Position numbers and translations under genes: made by a program | The notes under the pieces: generated by a model | The model's database searches: none | Told to the model about the DNA's origin: nothing | What the model saw: only the letters and a program-made list of their open reading frames with translations | Assembly (NCBI GenBank): GCA_031263625.1 | Contig: JAISFK010000457.1 | Span: forward strand, 1-17,431 | Direction: 5' to 3' | Source of the DNA: Clostridiales bacterium | GTDB lineage: Bacteria > Bacillota > Clostridia > WRLR01 | DNA: 17,431 nucleotides | Part shown: piece after piece, positions 15,529 through 17,431 of the stretch | Numbering within the stretch: position 1 is the stretch's first letter | How the letters are laid out: each line of letters starts with the position of its first letter

Positions 15529-15588
15529 GGCGGCCGGCGCGGCGGGCTGGCAAAGCGATTGGCTCGCCCGCCCGCCGCGCCGGCCGCC
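15529..15588 (-). repeat. Perfect 19-bp GC-rich hairpin after the binding-protein gene
   Basis: The arms 15529-15547 and 15570-15588 are perfectly complementary over 19 bases and consist almost only of G and C, with a 22-base loop. The hairpin lies 10 bases past the stop of the binding-protein gene. No T run follows, so it is likely a stabilising or partially attenuating stem, comparable in position to the intercistronic palindromes between malE and malF in enteric bacteria. Confidence 0.9.
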
Positions 15589-15598
15589 CTGCCCCCGC

Positions 15599-17032
15599 CT
15601 ATCCGGCGTAGAATATCTCCTGCAGGCGCGCGGCAAACTCCTCGCCGGTGTAGTTTCCGGACCAGAAATCCGTGTACACGCTGTAGAATGGCTCTTTGTT
15701 CTCCGGGTTCGCGAACGAAAGCGGCCACTTGACCTGCTCGCCCGCGTCGGCGATCGCCTTGGCGTCGATCATGGCCCTGTGCGTGCGGGCGGGATCCAGC
15801 GTGAAGTCTGTGTTCGGGACGAGGCTGTTGGCCTCGTAGAACAGGCGATCCGCCGCCTCGTCGTTCGTGATGAATTTCAGGAAGTCGATGATGACGGGCT
15901 TCTTGTCGGGATCGGCCCACGACGTCGCCGCCGCGTACCACACCGCGACCAGATCCTTGTCCTGCATGGGGCCGTTGAATTCGGCGTTCGGCATGTCGGG
16001 CCATCTCAAGGCGACCAGATCGTCGCGCACGCCGTCGCCGATAGCCGGGAAGGCGTAGGTGCCGTTCGCGAAGAACAGGGCCTTGCCCGTATTGAAGTAC
16101 TTCTCGCAAGCCTGCGTGTCGTCGAGCGTCATGGCGTCCGGCGCGGCGTTCCCGGCGCACAGCGCGTAGAGGGCGTTCGCCGCCTCGATGGCCTGCGGCG
16201 AGTCGAAGCGCGCGTCGCCCTTGAAGGCGTTGAGCGTCCCGTTTTCGCCCTTGTTGGACAGGTAGCGGTTGAACGAATAGCCCAGCGGGCGCTCCCAGCC
16301 GGACGCGAAAGCCTTCGTGGACACGGCCCACGGGATGATGCCGTTTTCCTTCGCGACGCTCATGCAGTTCAGGAAATCGTCGTATGTGACGGGCGTTTCG
16401 AGGCCCATCTGGCTCAGCAGCGCGCCGTTCGCGTAGAACATGATGAAGGCGTATTCGGCGGGCAGCGCGTAGATCACGCCGTCAACCGTGCATGTGCTCA
16501 TGGCGAACTCAGGGTAGGCGTCCTTGAACTGCGGGTCGTCGAACAGCTCGCCGAGATCGGCGAGAGCGCCCTTCTCTATGAACTTGTCCACGCCATACGA
16601 CGGCTCCGGCCGCCAGTAGGTGAACACGTCGGGCGTGTTGCCCGCCGCGACGTCCATCGCGATTTTAGGCTGGTATTTGCCCGCCTCGGACGTCTCGATG
16701 ACAAAAGTCACGTTCGGGTTGGCGGCCTCGAATTTGTGGACGAGATCCTCCAGTATTTCCGGGCGGCCGACGCCCGCCTGCCAGGCAGTCCTCAGCTCGA
16801 CGGGCTTGCCCGAATCGGCCGCGGGGGCTGCCGTCGTCTCCGCGGCGTCCGCCCCGGCCGACGTCGCCGCCGCCTGCGTGGTCGCGGCCGTCGTCTGCGC
16901 GGCGCCGGTCGTGGCGCCGCCGCAGCCTGCCAGCACGGCCAGCATTGCGACGGCCAGCCCCAGCGCGATGGCCTTTGCGGCACGCGCGGCGCGGGCCGCA
17001 TGTGCGAATCTTGCGCGCTCGCTTCTTTGCAT
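15599..17032 (-). CDS. Sugar ABC transporter substrate-binding lipoprotein
   Basis: Extracytoplasmic solute-binding protein of 477 residues, MalE/family 1 type, that delivers a sugar or oligosaccharide to the two permeases encoded downstream. The start MQRSERARF at 17032 is set by GGGAGGAA 9 bases upstream; an open frame continues far upstream but through intergenic repeats. The signal peptide (about 10-36) ends in the lipobox LAGC, with Cys37 as the lipid anchor. A Thr/Ala-rich linker (38-75) precedes the folded domain, which shows VHKFEAANPNVTFVIETSEAGKYQPKIAMDVAAGNTPDVFTYW and ALPAEYAFIMFYANGALL, both typical of the family. It is the first gene of the probable operon. Confidence 0.97.
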   Translation of the reverse strand: MQRSERARFAHAARAARAAKAIALGLAVAMLAVLAGCGGATTGAAQTTAATTQAAATSAGADAAETTAAPAADSGKPVELRTAWQAGVGRPEILEDLVHKFEAANPNVTFVIETSEAGKYQPKIAMDVAAGNTPDVFTYWRPEPSYGVDKFIEKGALADLGELFDDPQFKDAYPEFAMSTCTVDGVIYALPAEYAFIMFYANGALLSQMGLETPVTYDDFLNCMSVAKENGIIPWAVSTKAFASGWERPLGYSFNRYLSNKGENGTLNAFKGDARFDSPQAIEAANALYALCAGNAAPDAMTLDDTQACEKYFNTGKALFFANGTYAFPAIGDGVRDDLVALRWPDMPNAEFNGPMQDKDLVAVWYAAATSWADPDKKPVIIDFLKFITNDEAADRLFYEANSLVPNTDFTLDPARTHRAMIDAKAIADAGEQVKWPLSFANPENKEPFYSVYTDFWSGNYTGEEFAARLQEIFYAG

Positions 17033-17101
17033 CTTGGTATTCCTCCCGATTGTATTTTTGCGCCGCGCCCAGCCCATTGGCGGCTCTGTGGCGGCAAAAA
17101 A

Positions 17102-17107
17102 ATTATA
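17102..17107 (-). promoter_or_regulatory. Possible -10 box of the transport operon
   Basis: The minus strand reads TATAAT about 70 bases before the binding-protein start, in an AT-rich patch. No convincing -35 hexamer lies 16-18 bases upstream. A regulator-dependent promoter would fit but is not shown. Confidence 0.3.
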
Positions 17108-17179
17108 TGGCATAGATGGCATGCAAAGATATATATTTTTTTTGGCTATTTGGGATCTTTTTTTGGATGCATCGGCGGC

Positions 17180-17262
17180 CGGCGCAACCAGGTTGGCGCT
17201 CGCCGGTTTGCGCCAGTCGTTTTGCGCTCGCCGGTTGGCGGCCCGACGGTTGGCGGCCCGGC
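17180..17262. repeat. GC-rich short tandem repeat upstream of the transport operon
   Basis: Units of about 12-15 bases alternate: TTGGCGCTCGCCGG, TTTGCGCCAGTCG, TTTTGCGCTCGCCGG, TTGGCGGCCCGACGG and TTGGCGGCCCGG. They lie between the histidine kinase stop and the AT-rich promoter region. Confidence 0.65.
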
Positions 17263-17267
17263 CTGAA

Positions 17268-17305
17268 TTATACTCGTGTTCGACCTGGGACGTCCGACTG
17301 CGCCG
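17268..17305 (+). repeat. Degenerate end of the dispersed element, inverted orientation (copy E)
   Basis: The plus strand reads TATACTCGTGTTCGA (17269-17283), an exact match to the reverse complement of the conserved end of copies A-D. It is followed by CCTGGGACGTCCGACTGCGC, which resembles the next element bases with small insertions. The orientation is opposite to the other copies and it overlaps the 3' end of the histidine kinase gene. Confidence 0.7.
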
Positions 17306-17431
17306 GCAGCACAATGCGCGCCTTGGTGCCGTAATGCCGCGTGGACTCGAACGTAAGGCCGTAGCGCTCGCCATAGTGCATTTTGACGCGGCTGCGCACA
17401 TTGCGCGTGCCAAAGCCCGCCGCGCCCTCGC
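17268..17431 (-). CDS. Sensor histidine kinase, C-terminal end (partial, YesM-like)
   Basis: Only the last 53 residues are in the window; the gene begins beyond 17431. They match the end of the HATPase domain of YesM-type kinases: a glycine-rich GFGTRNVRSRV box, then HYGERYGLTFES, and GTKARIVLP. These kinases phosphorylate an AraC-type response regulator, often to control neighbouring sugar transport genes. After the usual ending IVLP the protein continues for 11 residues (AQSDVPGRTRV), encoded by sequence resembling one end of the dispersed repeat. The stop codon TAA (17270-17268) falls at the tip of that repeat end. Confidence 0.85.
   Translation of the reverse strand, partial: EGAAGFGTRNVRSRVKMHYGERYGLTFESTRHYGTKARIVLPAQSDVPGRTRV

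Noticed and set aside
15529..15588. The 19-bp hairpin as a classic intrinsic terminator
   Set aside because: The sense strand continues with ATATATACTCG instead of a T run, and the permease genes that belong with the binding protein follow.
17033..17413. An upstream extension of the binding-protein frame to 17413
   Set aside because: It would cross the kinase stop and GC-rich repeats and bury the signal peptide; the start at 17032 has a strong ribosome binding site and lipoprotein signal.

Overview
The window is a GC-rich stretch (low-GC DNA is confined to a few intergenic spots) from what looks like a saccharolytic member of the Bacillota, probably a Clostridia-type or Paenibacillus-like anaerobe. 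This placement rests on gene content: a MalEFG-type sugar ABC transporter with a lipoprotein binding subunit, a membrane-anchored AraC-type regulator of the YesN style, the end of a YesM-type histidine kinase, and a large secreted enzyme with FIVAR-like helices, a cohesin-like domain and a C-terminal dockerin. I cannot name the species. Every supported gene lies on the minus strand, so transcription runs from high to low coordinates.

Layout in transcription order. The window opens with the last 53 residues of a histidine kinase (17431-17268). A probable operon follows: sugar-binding lipoprotein (17032-15599), permease 1 (15398-14529), permease 2 (14353-13517), aldo/keto reductase (13326-12463), a GHL6-like glycoside hydrolase with a trimerisation-type middle domain (12406-10016), a metallo-beta-lactamase-fold hydrolase (9866-9186) and a Gfo/Idh/MocA oxidoreductase (9189-8107, overlapping the previous gene by 4 bases). 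Next comes an AraC-type regulator with its own extracytoplasmic sensor domain (7588-5144), probably from its own promoter. Last is a 1534-residue secreted protein with a CBM9-like domain, a CE15 glucuronoyl-esterase-like domain, helical repeats, a cohesin-like domain and a dockerin (4688-84).

How they may work together (inference): the secreted protein acts on plant polysaccharide outside the cell, perhaps glucuronoxylan-lignin esters if the CE15-like domain is active. Released oligosaccharides are bound by the lipoprotein and imported by the permeases; no ATPase gene is in the window. They are then processed by the cytoplasmic hydrolase and the two NAD(P)-dependent oxidoreductases. The histidine kinase and the AraC-type protein would be the sensors.

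The most unusual aspect is the repeat content. A structured element of about 105 bases, built from two adjacent inverted repeats around a conserved palindrome, sits between stop codon and ribosome binding site at operon junctions. It has two full copies, one shortened copy, one half copy and one degenerate inverted end fused into the histidine kinase reading frame. Other junctions hold different repeats: a 19-bp perfect GC hairpin, a heptamer array with G-quadruplex potential, a 10-11 base ATGGC array and GC-rich minisatellites. Three enzymes or regulators also carry Gly/Ala-rich low-complexity insertions within otherwise ordinary folds.
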